Shown piece by piece: positions 1 through 10,288 of a stretch of 64,000 nucleotides of DNA. The notes beneath the pieces were generated by a model, which was not told the DNA's origin, did no database searches, and was given only the letters and a program-made list of their open reading frames with translations. The translations under genes and the position numbers were made by a program. The DNA is from Chara braunii (Eukaryota; Streptophyta; Charophyceae; Charales; Characeae), in the NCBI GenBank assembly GCA_003427395.1, contig BFEA01000233.1:1646022-1710021 (forward strand), written 5' to 3'. Numbering within the stretch: the first letter of the stretch is position 1; each line of letters opens with the position of its first letter.

Positions 1-89
<89 letters not shown>
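1..89. repeat. (GA)n microsatellite at window edge
   Basis: Uninterrupted GA dinucleotide run from the first base; it continues beyond the window. The same motif recurs at 14069, 25657, 55051 and 58320. Confidence 0.98.
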
Positions 90-92
<3 letters not shown>

Positions 93-320
93 GTTGTAGT
101 TACAAACCTTGATGCTATTGCGGTGGCATGAATAAAAATGCGTGGGTATCACCAGTGTTTAAGAGGATAACGTTTTTCTTTCTTCTGTGTTTTTTTGCGC
201 GTTTTTAATCGAATGGTCACATTCTCTGTTGATGGTCGCCTCGTCTGTGTCGTCGAGTGTACACAGTCGCATAGGAAGTCAGATATAGCAACATATCGCG
301 ATGTACATGTGACATAGGTG

Positions 321-700
321 TGACAATCCTTGCAGCATGTGTGATTATCCTGGCAGAGGCGATAGGGCGGGTGTGCAGCATGTGCGATGACGCATGTCGA
401 GCATTCAAGTCCCTCTCCCCATGTCCGACTCGGTGTTTGCTGCGCAGGTAGGCAACGATGGCCGATGGTGTAGGTCGATGATTGCTAGGAACGGGGGGGC
501 AGGGAGGGTTGAGTTCTGTGTTACGTGTACGTATGACGATCCTTGCCGCATGTGCCACAAACCAGCCAAAGGCGATAGGGCGTGTGTGCAAGTTGTGCGA
601 CGCCGCCCGCGGAGCGTGCGAAACCCTCTCCTCATGTCTATGCGCTACTGCGGAGGTAGGCGTCGATGTAGGCCGATTGGTAGGACCGGTGGGGCGGGGG
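321..700. repeat. Degenerate tandem duplication, period about 215 bp
   Basis: Two diverged copies begin near 321 and 536. Shared landmarks in the same order are GACRATCCTTGC, GGCGATAGGGCG, CCCTCTCC and a GGTAGGC-CGATG block. No convincing coding potential is visible. The remaining sequence from 90 to 868 shows only short unconserved frames and G-rich runs. Confidence 0.6.
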
Positions 701-867
701 GGAGGGGTGAGCTCAGCTCGTAAGGAAGAAGTAGCGTGCGCATGTGCATAGAGCTTTACTTGAGTTGGCTTTCCTACCACTCCCCCCGCTGGCTTAAATT
801 CAATTTTCCTGGCCCTACGGACTGAGTTTTTAGGGAGGGCGACAACTGGTAGGCACAGGTGGGTCCA

Positions 868-1000
868 GTCCCGCAACTTGGGCAATTTTTCACGCTCAGA
901 AGAACTCACAAAAAGATCTGAAAATTGGAGATCCTATAGCTGAGGTTGTGATCTATCCAGGAAAAATAGCAGGAAAACACACAAAAAAAGTTTCGAACAC
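868..1000. repeat. Left copy of a flanking direct repeat
   Basis: About 130 bp containing CGCTCAGAAGAA, a TCTGAAAATTG block and ATCTATCCAGGAAAAATA. It recurs in the same orientation at 1862-1985 on the other side of the foldback element, with clear divergence. This suggests either an older repeat pair or a duplication that the foldback element split. Confidence 0.6.
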
Positions 1001-1073
1001 AAAAAAAGTGTCGTGCCGTTTCGTTGGACTTTCCAGTTTTGCCACCTGACCACTTTGTGGCCCAACGGAAAAA

Positions 1074-1849
1074 GGGCCTCGCCACACTACTCCCGACTTT
1101 GCCATTTTCGGGAGTGCAGCATCGCCACACCAGCTCCCTAGTTCAACCTGTCAGATTGAATTCGGGAGCTGTCAGAATGTGGCTCGGGAACTCACCACCT
1201 GCAAGGCTTTTTTTTCGAGAGACCTCCTTCGCTCCTCCGAGTTTCATCCCAGATTCGCGAGTGGAGCCGGAAGGGACAAACGACTTCTGCCACACTGGTT
1301 TACACTGATCGTGTCCATGGGCCTCGCCACACCACTCCCGACTTGGGAAAATTTTCGGGAGTGCTCCCGGAAGTGAAAACCTGCTCGGGAGTGCCTTTCG
1401 CCACACTACACTCTCGAACCACCCGCGCTCAAAGTCTTAAAATGTCATTTGCCACATTTGGACATGATCAGTGTGAAGCAGTCTGGCAGAAGTAGTTTGT
1501 CCCTTCCGGCTCCACTCCCGAATCTGGGATGAAACTCGGAGGAGCGACGGAGGTCTCTCGAAAAAAAAGCTTTGCAGGCAGTGAGTTCGGGAGTGCTCTC
1601 GGGAGGCACATTCTGACAGCTCCCGAATTCAATCTGACAGGTTGAACTCGGGGGCTGGTGTGGCGATGCTTGACTCCCGAAAATGGCAGTTGGGAGTAGT
1701 GTGGCGAGGCCCCATATGTGGCAAATGACATTTTCTGACTTTGAGCGCGGGTCAAGAGTGTAGTGTGGCGAAAGGCACTCCCGAGCGGGTTTTCACTTCC
1801 GGGAGCACTCCCGAAATTTTCCCAAGTCGGGAGTGGTGTGGCGAGGCCC
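1074..1849. mobile_element. Foldback / MITE-like element with crossed inverted arms
   Basis: The element begins with GGGCCTCGCCACACTACTCC at 1074 and ends with its near reverse complement at 1849. A second copy of the same terminal motif starts at 1320, with its inverse ending near 1712. Segment 1074-1310 pairs with 1468-1712, and 1319-1455 pairs with 1713-1849, so the order is A-B-A'-B' rather than a simple hairpin. The heptamer CTCCCGA or its complement occurs more than ten times. AAA flanks both ends, a possible 3-bp target duplication. GGGCC termini with 3-bp duplications would fit PIF/Harbinger-like MITEs, but this is a weak assignment. No coding capacity. Confidence 0.7.
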
Positions 1850-1861
1850 AAAGTACCCCAA

Positions 1862-1985
1862 CTTCTGCGATTTTTTGCGCTCAGAAGAATATAAATACAT
1901 GAAAAGCTCTGAAAATTGCAGGGTTCTGTAGATTTGGCCGTGATCTGTCCAGGAAAAATATCAAAAAATAAAATAAAATCGTTTC
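1862..1985. repeat. Right copy of the flanking direct repeat
   Basis: Partner of 868-1000, same orientation. It carries a TATAAATA string at 1890-1897, but it lies about 1.2 kb upstream of the carboxylase start and inside a repeat, so I do not call it a promoter. Confidence 0.6.
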
Positions 1986-3083
1986 GACCGCGAAATTAAT
2001 CGCCGCGGCAATTCGATGCATTTGGCATTTTGGCACGGTGCTACCGGTAGGCTTTGTGAACCTGTCCTACCGGTTCCCCCGATTTTAGGACAGCAGGGTT
2101 TTTCACAGATCGCACGCCTGTGTTTCATTTCAGGATGCCGGAATCGCACAGACAGCCCGTGGCCACGATCGATTTTCGACGTGCCAGTCGCAGGGAAACC
2201 CTTGCACCGCGTGCCCGATGCTGCTCTCCCTGGGGGAACAAAGGGACCAGGAAGAAGAAGAGGGGAAGAGAACAGAGGAGGGAGGAGGGAGGAAGAAGAA
2301 AGGGACAGAGCGGCGCGATGGGTGCTGCTTCTGCGCCGCTGTTTCCTGGCATGACGATGGATGCATTCGCCACAGCCATTTTCTTCTTCCTCGAGGAGCG
2401 TGGGCTACTGCGAATAGCTGGATCTGATTGGCGAGTGCGCTCGAGAGATGACCGCCATAGCCGCTATGACTGGTAGTCGGAGCCGTGGGTGAATGGGATT
2501 GCCAGTCACGAAGTTGGCTTGGCTTGGCTGGCTTGGGTGGGCTTCCCTCACCAGCCTGGTTGTCTCTCGATCGACAGCATTCGTACTCCATATCGATATC
2601 CATATCCATCCCAGAGGTGCAGCAGTGCCATTGCGGAGTGCTACCGTCTGCAGGTCCGTGGTCGTCCATGCCAGTTGCCTCCCTTGATCGATACCTTAAC
2701 GGCGAGGATCGGGGGTCAGGCTCGGCGAGAGGGTCGGCGACCATCTGCGCTTTGTGGCTGCTGCTGGTCATTGGTTTCCGCCATAGCTTCATCTTCTTCT
2801 TCCTTGGTCATTGGTTTGCGCTGCCATAGTTTCTTCCTCTCGGAGCTCCCACATTCCGTCGTCTGCTGTGTTCTCCTTTACCCATACTTACAATCCTCCA
2901 GAGCTTCTTCTTCTTCTTCTTGTTCTTCTTCTTCTTCATTGGTCCTTGGCTTCCCTCGATACGTAGCTTCTTCCTCTTGTGTATGCGCTCACCGCGGTTG
3001 CTGTTCTTGCATTTGATCTAGCTGCTCTTCTTATTCTTCGATTATTCATCGCTAAGCCTTGCTGTCTTTTGAAAAAGATAGAC
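1986..3083 (+). promoter_or_regulatory. Upstream region and probable 5' leader of the carboxylase gene
   Basis: No separate gene is evident. The stretch has a purine-rich GAAGAAG block near 2250-2310 and a pyrimidine-rich TTC block near 2780-2940 just before the coding region. CT/TTC-rich leaders are common upstream of plant genes. No TATA box can be placed with confidence close to the start codon. A TACCGGTAGG-type palindrome near 2041-2075 has no assigned role. Confidence 0.4.
2979..3083 (+). other. In-frame hydrophobic N-terminal extension of the carboxylase
   Basis: An upstream in-frame ATG at 2979 would add 35 residues rich in Ala, Leu, Val and Ile, ending in a Cys-Cys and Lys-Lys patch. 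It could be a membrane anchor, a targeting peptide, or simply translated leader. Its start context is weak compared with the ATG at 3084, so I treat it as optional. Confidence 0.3.
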
Positions 3084-6000
3084 ATGGGCCGAACCTCGGA
3101 TAAGAACGGTGCCATGGCCGCCCGAGTGGCCGAGTACTGCCGAGCCCTCGGCGGTCGTCGCCCAATCAACAGCGTGTTGATTGCCAACAACGGGATCGCA
3201 GCCGTCAAGTTCATTCGGAGCATACGCTCGTGGGCCTACGAGACTTTTGGAGTGGAGAGAGCTGTCCTGCTCGTGGCTATGGCGACCCCAGAGGACATGC
3301 GGGTCAATGCCGAGCATATCCGAATGGCCGACCTGTTTGTGGAGGTTCCCGGCGGTTCCAACAACAACAACTACGCCAATGTCCATCTCATTGCCGAGGT
3401 GGCAGAGAGAACTGGAGCGGATGCCGTCTGGCCAGGATGGGGCCACGCATCCGAGAACCCAGATTTGCCCGACGCCCTTGCAGCCCGTGGGATCGTGTTC
3501 CTTGGCCCTCCGTCCAGAGCGATGTCCGCCCTGGGCGACAAAGTGGGATCCACCCTCATTGCTCAAGCTGCGGGTGTGCCAACTCTTCCCTGGAGCGGCT
3601 CTGCGGTCGGCATGCCATTCGACTGCTGCTCGGACCCCATACCCCGTGACGTGTACAGGCAGGCCTGTGTCCAGGGCCCTGAGGAGGCCGTTGCCACGTG
3701 TCAGGTTATTGGCTATCCGTCCATGATCAAGGCCTCGTGGGGAGGCGGGGGGAAAGGCATCAGGAAGGTGCACAACGACGACGAGGTTTGTGCTCTCTTC
3801 CGGCAAGTCCAAGGGGAAGTCCCCGGATCCCCCATCTTCATTATGAAGGTGGCCTCTCAGAGCCGGCATCTGGAAGTTCAATTGCTCTGTGATGCCTATG
3901 GCAATGTTGCATCCCTCCACAGTAGGGACTGCAGCGTACAGAGACGGCACCAGAAGATCATAGAGGAGGGCCCGGTCACCGTGGCGCCCCCGGAGACGGT
4001 CAAGAAGCTTGAGAGATGCGCTCGCAGGCTGGCGAAGTGTGTGGGGTATGTTGGGGCGGCCACTGTTGAGTACCTCTATAGCGAGGAGGATGGGGGCTAC
4101 TACTTCCTGGAGCTAAACCCTAGACTTCAGGTCGAACACCCTGTGACAGAGTGGATTGCAGGGGTCAACCTCCCCGCCGCCCAATTGAGCATTGGGATGG
4201 GAATTCCCTTGTGGAAGTTACCGGAAATGCGCCGGCTTTACGGACAGGAGGGCGGGGGAAGCCTGGATGCATGGCAGGTGCTGGCTGCAAAACCGTCCCT
4301 ATGGACCCCATTCGACTTTGAGCTGACCGAGTCTGCTGTTGTCAAGCCTAGAGGACATGTCGTTGCTGTTCGCATCACCAGTGAGGATCCTGACGATGGG
4401 TTTAAGCCTACTTGCGGACGGGTGCACGAATTGAGTTTTAAGAGCAAACCGGACGTGTGGGCCTACTTTTCGGTCAAGTCCGGGGGCGGAATTCACGAGT
4501 TTTCGGACTCGCAATTTGGTCATCTGTTTGCGTTCGGAGAGAGCAGAGCGGCCTCGTCCGCAAACATGGTCCTGGCATTGAAAGAGCTGCATATTCGCGG
4601 GGAAATCCGAACTATTGTTGGCTACTGCATTGACTTGCTGCATACGAGTGAGTACCAGAAGAACCGTTTCCACACAGGATGGCTGGACAGCCGCATTGCG
4701 ATGAATGTGCGCATGGAGCGGCCACCGTGGCACATTGCAGTTCTTGCTGGCGCTTTGCACGCCGGTCACACCCTCGCCCTGTCTCGCATCTCGGAGTACA
4801 TCAGCTACCTGGAAAAGGGCCAGATCCCCCCCAAGAACCTCTCTTTGGTAGACTTCAAGGTGACCCTCAATATTGATGCTCGCAAATACACGGTCCATTT
4901 GACAAAGAGGAGCCCTAACTCATACCATGTGCAACTGAACTCTTCGGAAGTCAATGCAGACATCCATACCCTTAGGGATGGAGGACTACTTCTTCAGGTG
5001 GATGGCAACAGCCATGTGGTTTATGCTGAAGAGGAGGGAGCTGGGACTCGGTTGCTGATTGACGGACGAACTTGCTTGCTGCAGAACGATCACGATCCCT
5101 CAAGACTTAGAGCGGATACCCCTTGCAAATTACTGAGGTGGTTGGTGCCAGACGGGAGCCATGTCCTGGCTGACACAGCGTATGCGGAGGTGGAGGTCAT
5201 GAAGATGTGCATGCCCCTCCTTGTTGCAGCTTCCGGAAGGATCAGGTTTCGGATGAGCGAGGGGCAATCCATGCAGGCGGGCGATTTGGTGGCAGTGGTG
5301 GAGCTCGATGACCCGTCAAGTGTTCGAAAGGCCATGCCGTTCGCTGGATCTCTTCCTCGTCTCGGGCCGCCGACCCCTGTTCCTGACAAGGTCCATCGGC
5401 GATGTGCAGCAGCAGTTTCCGCAGCCCGCTATGTCCTTGATGGCTACCATCAGCCAATCGATGAGGTGGTCACATCGCTTCTTCACTGCCTGGACGATCC
5501 TCGGCTTCCGTTTCTGCAGTGGAAAGAGTGCTTTTCAGTCCTCGCAGCACGACTCCCGAAGGATTTGAAGTCCAAGTTGGATGACCTTTGGAAAGATGAT
5601 TGTGAAGGTGTTGGGTCCATCATGCCTGAGGAGGACGGCGTGACTGCTGCGGTGGCTGCTGCAGAGTTCCCTGCGAAAAAGTTGAAGGATGTTTTGGAGG
5701 GTTACTTGCAGGATCAGACACCTGATCAGAGGCAGGGACAAGAGAGACTGCTAAGTCCCCTGTTGAGTTTAGCTTGCTCTTACGTTGGAGGGCGCGAGGG
5801 GCATGCCTGCACAATCGTGCAGTCGTTGTTCGAACAGTATCTTGAAGTGGAAGAGATGTTTAGTGATCAGCCGCAGCCGGATGTCATTGAGGCGTTGCGC
5901 GTCCGCCACAGGAACCATCTGTCCAAGGTTGTCGACATGGCGTTGAGTCACCAGGGAGTGAAGCACAAGAACAAGCTCCTGCTGAGTTTGATGGGCACCC

Positions 6001-9000
6001 TTGTGCTGCCGAACCCGGCTGCTTATCGCGAACAGCTGCTCCGGCTTGCTGGGTTGACACATACCAGCCATTCAGAGGTTGCAATGCAAGCAAGCCAGCT
6101 GCTTGAGCAGACCAAGCTGAGCGAGCTTCGGGTTGCCATAGCTAGAAGTTTGTCTGAGCTCGAGATGTTTACAGGTGATGGGGTAGATGGTGTCCACAGG
6201 CGAGTGGTGTCAATTGAGGAGAGGATGAAGGAGTGGGTGGATGCACCGGTTGCAGTGGAAGATGCTCTCATAGCTTTGTTCGATCACAAGAGCAAGAAAC
6301 TCCAGTACCGCGCAATTGAGACGTATATCTACCGCCTCTACCAGCCATACCTCGTAAGAGGATCAGTAAGGATACGGCAGCAGAATACATATGCGATTGC
6401 CATCTGGCAGTTCTGGGAGGAGAGTGCTCCACCTCCAGTAGATGTCGTTACTGGGATGTTGTATGATGATGATCCCGACGACTGGGCAAATGAAAAGAGT
6501 GTTTGCCGATGGGGCGCAATGGTGGTTGCTTCTGCTATTCGCATAATTCCCAAGGCTCTGGACACCGTTCTTGCAGAGACATATGGAGGATGGATTACAA
6601 GCCTGACCACAGCAGGGGGGTCGGAAGGCCGGAAGCATTCATCAACCAATGCAACGATGCCAAAGAGAGTAAGCTTTGTTGGCACCCCTTCTGGATTTGG
6701 GAATGTTGTGCACTTGGCATTGACTCGAGTGAATAGCAGCTTTAAGGATGTTCAGGACAGTGGAGATGAAGGGCAGGCAGAAGAAAGAGTATCCAAACTT
6801 GCAGAAATGCTATCGACCAGCACGGTTGGCGCTTCTCTGCACCATGCTGGAGTTGGTGTGGTGGGTTGTATCATCCGTCGCGATGAGGGGCGATCACCGA
6901 TGAGGCATTGCTTTCAATGGTCATCTGAGCACGGGCGCTTTGTTGAAGATCCTTTGTTGCGGCATGTGGAGCCACCTCTGTCGAATCTGCTCGCTCTCGA
7001 AAAGCTGAAGGCCATGGGCTCTACACGATATGCATCCTCCCGGGATCGCCAGTGGCACATGTACATGTTTGCAGAGAAAGCTCGTGGAGGGGTGAGGAGC
7101 TTCCGACGTATGTTTCTGCGAACTGTACTGCGACAACCATCGTCGCTTACGGTGGATACAATCCATCGTGGTCCTCCTCTGAAAGGAAGCGTAATACCTT
7201 CGTTCGGTCAGTCGCTGGGTGGTGACAGAAGGGATGATGGAGCGAGTGATCGGACAGTGCCAGCACCTAGCTTGGAAAGGCTGGAGTGTGTTCATACCCA
7301 TCATGAGGAGAGAATGCAACGGCAAGCAGAGCCGGATGAGGTGGAGATCCAGAAACTGAAGGACGGTCTGATGAGAACCATCTCGGGAGCCTTGGATGAG
7401 CTGGACCTTACTTCCCTGGATGTCAAACTTCGTGCCGATCACATACATCTCTTCGTGTCATTGTTGCGAGCCCTCAGGCCGAGGCTGCTGCCTGCTGAGG
7501 AGCGGGCAGAGCCCTGTCCAGGGGAAGGTCTTATTGACAGTCATGCTGATGAGATGAACCCAAGGGATCGGGGAACTGCTTTCGGGCAAGGTATGCTCAT
7601 GACAGCCCTGGAGAAGATGGTGCGGCAAGTCGACAAGCACCTAGGTCAGAGAATGCAGCGCTTGGGTGTCATGAAATGGGAGGTGCGATTGCGGGTGAAT
7701 GGAACTGGAAGAACGTGCGATGGAGCATGGAGAATCATCGTCTCCAATCCCAGTGGCTATGCATGCAGCATCCAGGTGTACAGGGAGGCAGTGGATCCCA
7801 AATCTGGTGAAGCAGTTTACTTCTCCGCTTCTGAGGACTGCTGTAGCACTGTGACGGCTCCCTTACACATGACCCCTTTGGCGGCACCTTACAAAGCTCT
7901 GGATGCACTAGAGCAGAAAAGAATTACTGCATGGAAGAACCAGACAACTTACTGCTACGATTTCCCCCTTGTGTTTGAGTCCGCTCTGCAGGAGACGTGG
8001 ATGCTCAGCGGGAAGGTCGCAGATGGACCGTTGATGGATGCATCCGAACTGGTTCTTACTGGCACTGGTGCAAGCGATGGCATGAGCTGGGGTGCACCCC
8101 TTGCACCACTGCCAAGTAGCAGAGCGGCAGGAAGCAATGATGTGGGGATGGTGGGTTGGCGCTTCTGCATGCGCTCGCTTGAATGCCCTGCAGGCCGAGA
8201 AATACTCGTTGTTGCAAATGACGTCACTTTCCAAGCAGGTGCATTTGCGCCACGAGAAGACGCATTCTTTAAAGAGATCACAGAATTTGCATGCCAGCAA
8301 GGCCTTCCTCTCGTGTACTTGGCTGCCAACTCTGGTGCCAGAATTGGCGTTGCTGAGGAGGTGAGATCCTGCTTTCGCATTGGTTGGGTTGAGGAATCAT
8401 CCCCACAGAACGGTTTCCAGTATTTGTATGTTACAGAGGAGGACTATGTGCGTATATCATCGTCCGTGATTGCTCATAAGTCCATCTTACCAACCACGGG
8501 TGAAATCCGTTGGATCATCGATGATATCATTGGCGCCGAAGACGGGCTTGGTGTGGAGAATCTGTCTGGGAGTGGAGCGATTGCAGGCACGTTTGCAAAA
8601 GCCTATGACACAACATTTACTCTCACCTTTGTGACTGGGCGCACTGTTGGGATCGGTGCATATCTTGCAAGGTTGGGGCAACGCTGCATCCAACGCGTCG
8701 ATCAACCAATTATTTTGACAGGTTTTTCAGCTTTGAACAAGTTGCTGGGCCAGGAGGTTTACACTTCCCACATGCAGCTGGGAGGACCGAAGGTGATGTC
8801 GGCTAATGGGGTAGTTCATCTGACGGTGGAAAATGATTTGCAGGGCGTGCAGGCGATTCTGCGATGGCTAAGCTACGTACCCCCAGTTCGGGGTAGTAGT
8901 TTACCCATCGTCCCCAGCACAGACCCCATCAGTCGTCTGGTGGAGTATGTTCCTGAGACCTCTTGCGACCCACGAGCTGCAATTCAGGGCATAGTTGACT

Positions 9001-10241
9001 CGTTTGGTCATTGGAAGGGGGGTCTGTTCGACCAGGGTAGTTTCATGGAAACGTATGAGGCCTGGGCACAAACAGTTGTGACAGGAAGGGCTCGCCTTGG
9101 GGGTATTCCTGTTGGCGTTATTGCTGTGGAGACACAGACTGTGATGCATAAGATTCCAGCTGACCCTGCAATGCCTGATATGCATGAGACTACAGTCCCA
9201 CAGGCCGGCCAAGTTTGGTTCCCCAACTCTGCTGCGAAAACTGCACAGGCTTTGCAGGATTTTAACCGAGAGGGTCTGCCTTTGTTTGTCCTCGCAAACT
9301 GGAGAGGTTTTTCAGGAGGGCAGAGGGATCTGTTTGATGGAGTCCTGCAAGCAGGATCACATATTGTCGAGCACCTGTCACAGTACCGGTGGCCGGGGTT
9401 TGTTTACATCCCGCGGATGGGGGAGTTGAGGGGCGGAGCATGGGTTGTGCTTGACAGCAAGATCAATCCGGAAATGCTGGAAATGTATGCCGACTCATCG
9501 GCACGTGCAGGTGTGCTTGAACCTGAAGGGCTGGTTGAGATTAAGTATCGGCCCAAGGAGTTAATAGAGACTGTTCATAGACTTGACCCAGAGTTGATTA
9601 GGCTGGACAAGGAGCTGAAAGTGAGGAGCACACTCCCAAATGACAGGGCTGTCTTGCAGGAGCTGCAGGAGCAGATCAAATCGCGCGAGTCGACTCTTCT
9701 TCCTATGTACCGGCAAGCTGCAGTGGCCTTTGCAGCTCTACACGATTCGCCGAAGCGCATGCTTGCAAAGGGAGTCATCCAACAGATTGTCAATTGGGAG
9801 CATTCTCGCCAATTCTTTGCACAGCGGCTGAGATTTCGACTGAAGGAGGTCTCGCTCTCCCACCAGGTTCTTGACGCAGCAGGGGGCACCATAAGTCAGA
9901 GGGAGGCTCTTGGATATGTCCGGCGCTGGTTTGCCGAGGCTGATGCAAGCTCTGGGCCAGAAGGCCAACCCAGTCCAGCGTTGTGTGTTGGCGGAGGAAT
10001 GGCATTAGAGACCGCTGAAAGGTTCCTGGCGTGGGCAGAGTGCGGGAGTAGGTTCTCAGACTCACTGCGATCCTTCAGAAAGCGGCGTGCTGCTGAGAAT
10101 GTCCTTGTGCTACATGGACAGCTGGAAGGAACGCAAGGCCTCATTGACGGACTAAAGATGCTTCTGCAGAAGGCTAACCCTTCTGAGCGCACAGAACTCT
10201 CGCAGAAGCTGGCAGAAGTACTTGCGTCAACGACTAGATGA
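3084..10241 (+). CDS. ACC1: Homomeric (multidomain) acetyl-CoA carboxylase, plant type
   Basis: Carboxylates acetyl-CoA to malonyl-CoA using biotin, ATP and bicarbonate, feeding fatty-acid elongation and secondary metabolism; the family form without a transit peptide is cytosolic. The frame encodes 2385 residues from the ATG at 3084. Biotin carboxylase comes first (IANNG near residue 33, ATP-grasp loop WGGGGKGIRK at about 219, ELNPRLQVEHPVTEW at about 343). The biotinyl carrier follows, with EVMKM and the biotin lysine at residue 707. A long central region precedes the carboxyltransferase, with NSGARIG at about 1749 and GGIPVGVIAVETQ at about 2006. I chose 3084 because it has A at -3 and G at +4. 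An in-frame ATG at 2979 has weaker context and would add 35 hydrophobic residues. The gene has no introns over 7.2 kb, whereas land-plant ACC1 genes have about thirty. It is slightly longer than usual (about 2250-2260 residues) and appears intact. Confidence 0.96.
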   Translation: MGRTSDKNGAMAARVAEYCRALGGRRPINSVLIANNGIAAVKFIRSIRSWAYETFGVERAVLLVAMATPEDMRVNAEHIRMADLFVEVPGGSNNNNYANVHLIAEVAERTGADAVWPGWGHASENPDLPDALAARGIVFLGPPSRAMSALGDKVGSTLIAQAAGVPTLPWSGSAVGMPFDCCSDPIPRDVYRQACVQGPEEAVATCQVIGYPSMIKASWGGGGKGIRKVHNDDEVCALFRQVQGEVPGSPIFIMKVASQSRHLEVQLLCDAYGNVASLHSRDCSVQRRHQKIIEEGPVTVAPPETVKKLERCARRLAKCVGYVGAATVEYLYSEEDGGYYFLELNPRLQVEHPVTEWIAGVNLPAAQLSIGMGIPLWKLPEMRRLYGQEGGGSLDAWQVLAAKPSLWTPFDFELTESAVVKPRGHVVAVRITSEDPDDGFKPTCGRVHELSFKSKPDVWAYFSVKSGGGIHEFSDSQFGHLFAFGESRAASSANMVLALKELHIRGEIRTIVGYCIDLLHTSEYQKNRFHTGWLDSRIAMNVRMERPPWHIAVLAGALHAGHTLALSRISEYISYLEKGQIPPKNLSLVDFKVTLNIDARKYTVHLTKRSPNSYHVQLNSSEVNADIHTLRDGGLLLQVDGNSHVVYAEEEGAGTRLLIDGRTCLLQNDHDPSRLRADTPCKLLRWLVPDGSHVLADTAYAEVEVMKMCMPLLVAASGRIRFRMSEGQSMQAGDLVAVVELDDPSSVRKAMPFAGSLPRLGPPTPVPDKVHRRCAAAVSAARYVLDGYHQPIDEVVTSLLHCLDDPRLPFLQWKECFSVLAARLPKDLKSKLDDLWKDDCEGVGSIMPEEDGVTAAVAAAEFPAKKLKDVLEGYLQDQTPDQRQGQERLLSPLLSLACSYVGGREGHACTIVQSLFEQYLEVEEMFSDQPQPDVIEALRVRHRNHLSKVVDMALSHQGVKHKNKLLLSLMGTLVLPNPAAYREQLLRLAGLTHTSHSEVAMQASQLLEQTKLSELRVAIARSLSELEMFTGDGVDGVHRRVVSIEERMKEWVDAPVAVEDALIALFDHKSKKLQYRAIETYIYRLYQPYLVRGSVRIRQQNTYAIAIWQFWEESAPPPVDVVTGMLYDDDPDDWANEKSVCRWGAMVVASAIRIIPKALDTVLAETYGGWITSLTTAGGSEGRKHSSTNATMPKRVSFVGTPSGFGNVVHLALTRVNSSFKDVQDSGDEGQAEERVSKLAEMLSTSTVGASLHHAGVGVVGCIIRRDEGRSPMRHCFQWSSEHGRFVEDPLLRHVEPPLSNLLALEKLKAMGSTRYASSRDRQWHMYMFAEKARGGVRSFRRMFLRTVLRQPSSLTVDTIHRGPPLKGSVIPSFGQSLGGDRRDDGASDRTVPAPSLERLECVHTHHEERMQRQAEPDEVEIQKLKDGLMRTISGALDELDLTSLDVKLRADHIHLFVSLLRALRPRLLPAEERAEPCPGEGLIDSHADEMNPRDRGTAFGQGMLMTALEKMVRQVDKHLGQRMQRLGVMKWEVRLRVNGTGRTCDGAWRIIVSNPSGYACSIQVYREAVDPKSGEAVYFSASEDCCSTVTAPLHMTPLAAPYKALDALEQKRITAWKNQTTYCYDFPLVFESALQETWMLSGKVADGPLMDASELVLTGTGASDGMSWGAPLAPLPSSRAAGSNDVGMVGWRFCMRSLECPAGREILVVANDVTFQAGAFAPREDAFFKEITEFACQQGLPLVYLAANSGARIGVAEEVRSCFRIGWVEESSPQNGFQYLYVTEEDYVRISSSVIAHKSILPTTGEIRWIIDDIIGAEDGLGVENLSGSGAIAGTFAKAYDTTFTLTFVTGRTVGIGAYLARLGQRCIQRVDQPIILTGFSALNKLLGQEVYTSHMQLGGPKVMSANGVVHLTVENDLQGVQAILRWLSYVPPVRGSSLPIVPSTDPISRLVEYVPETSCDPRAAIQGIVDSFGHWKGGLFDQGSFMETYEAWAQTVVTGRARLGGIPVGVIAVETQTVMHKIPADPAMPDMHETTVPQAGQVWFPNSAAKTAQALQDFNREGLPLFVLANWRGFSGGQRDLFDGVLQAGSHIVEHLSQYRWPGFVYIPRMGELRGGAWVVLDSKINPEMLEMYADSSARAGVLEPEGLVEIKYRPKELIETVHRLDPELIRLDKELKVRSTLPNDRAVLQELQEQIKSRESTLLPMYRQAAVAFAALHDSPKRMLAKGVIQQIVNWEHSRQFFAQRLRFRLKEVSLSHQVLDAAGGTISQREALGYVRRWFAEADASSGPEGQPSPALCVGGGMALETAERFLAWAECGSRFSDSLRSFRKRRAAENVLVLHGQLEGTQGLIDGLKMLLQKANPSERTELSQKLAEVLASTTR

Positions 10242-10288
10242 CAGACAGCAAGCAGTGTGGATGGGGCATGGAGCAGCTCAACGTGAGG

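Noticed and set aside
1890-1897. TATA box of the carboxylase gene
   Set aside because: It lies about 1.2 kb upstream of the start codon, inside a diverged repeat, with no supporting initiator.
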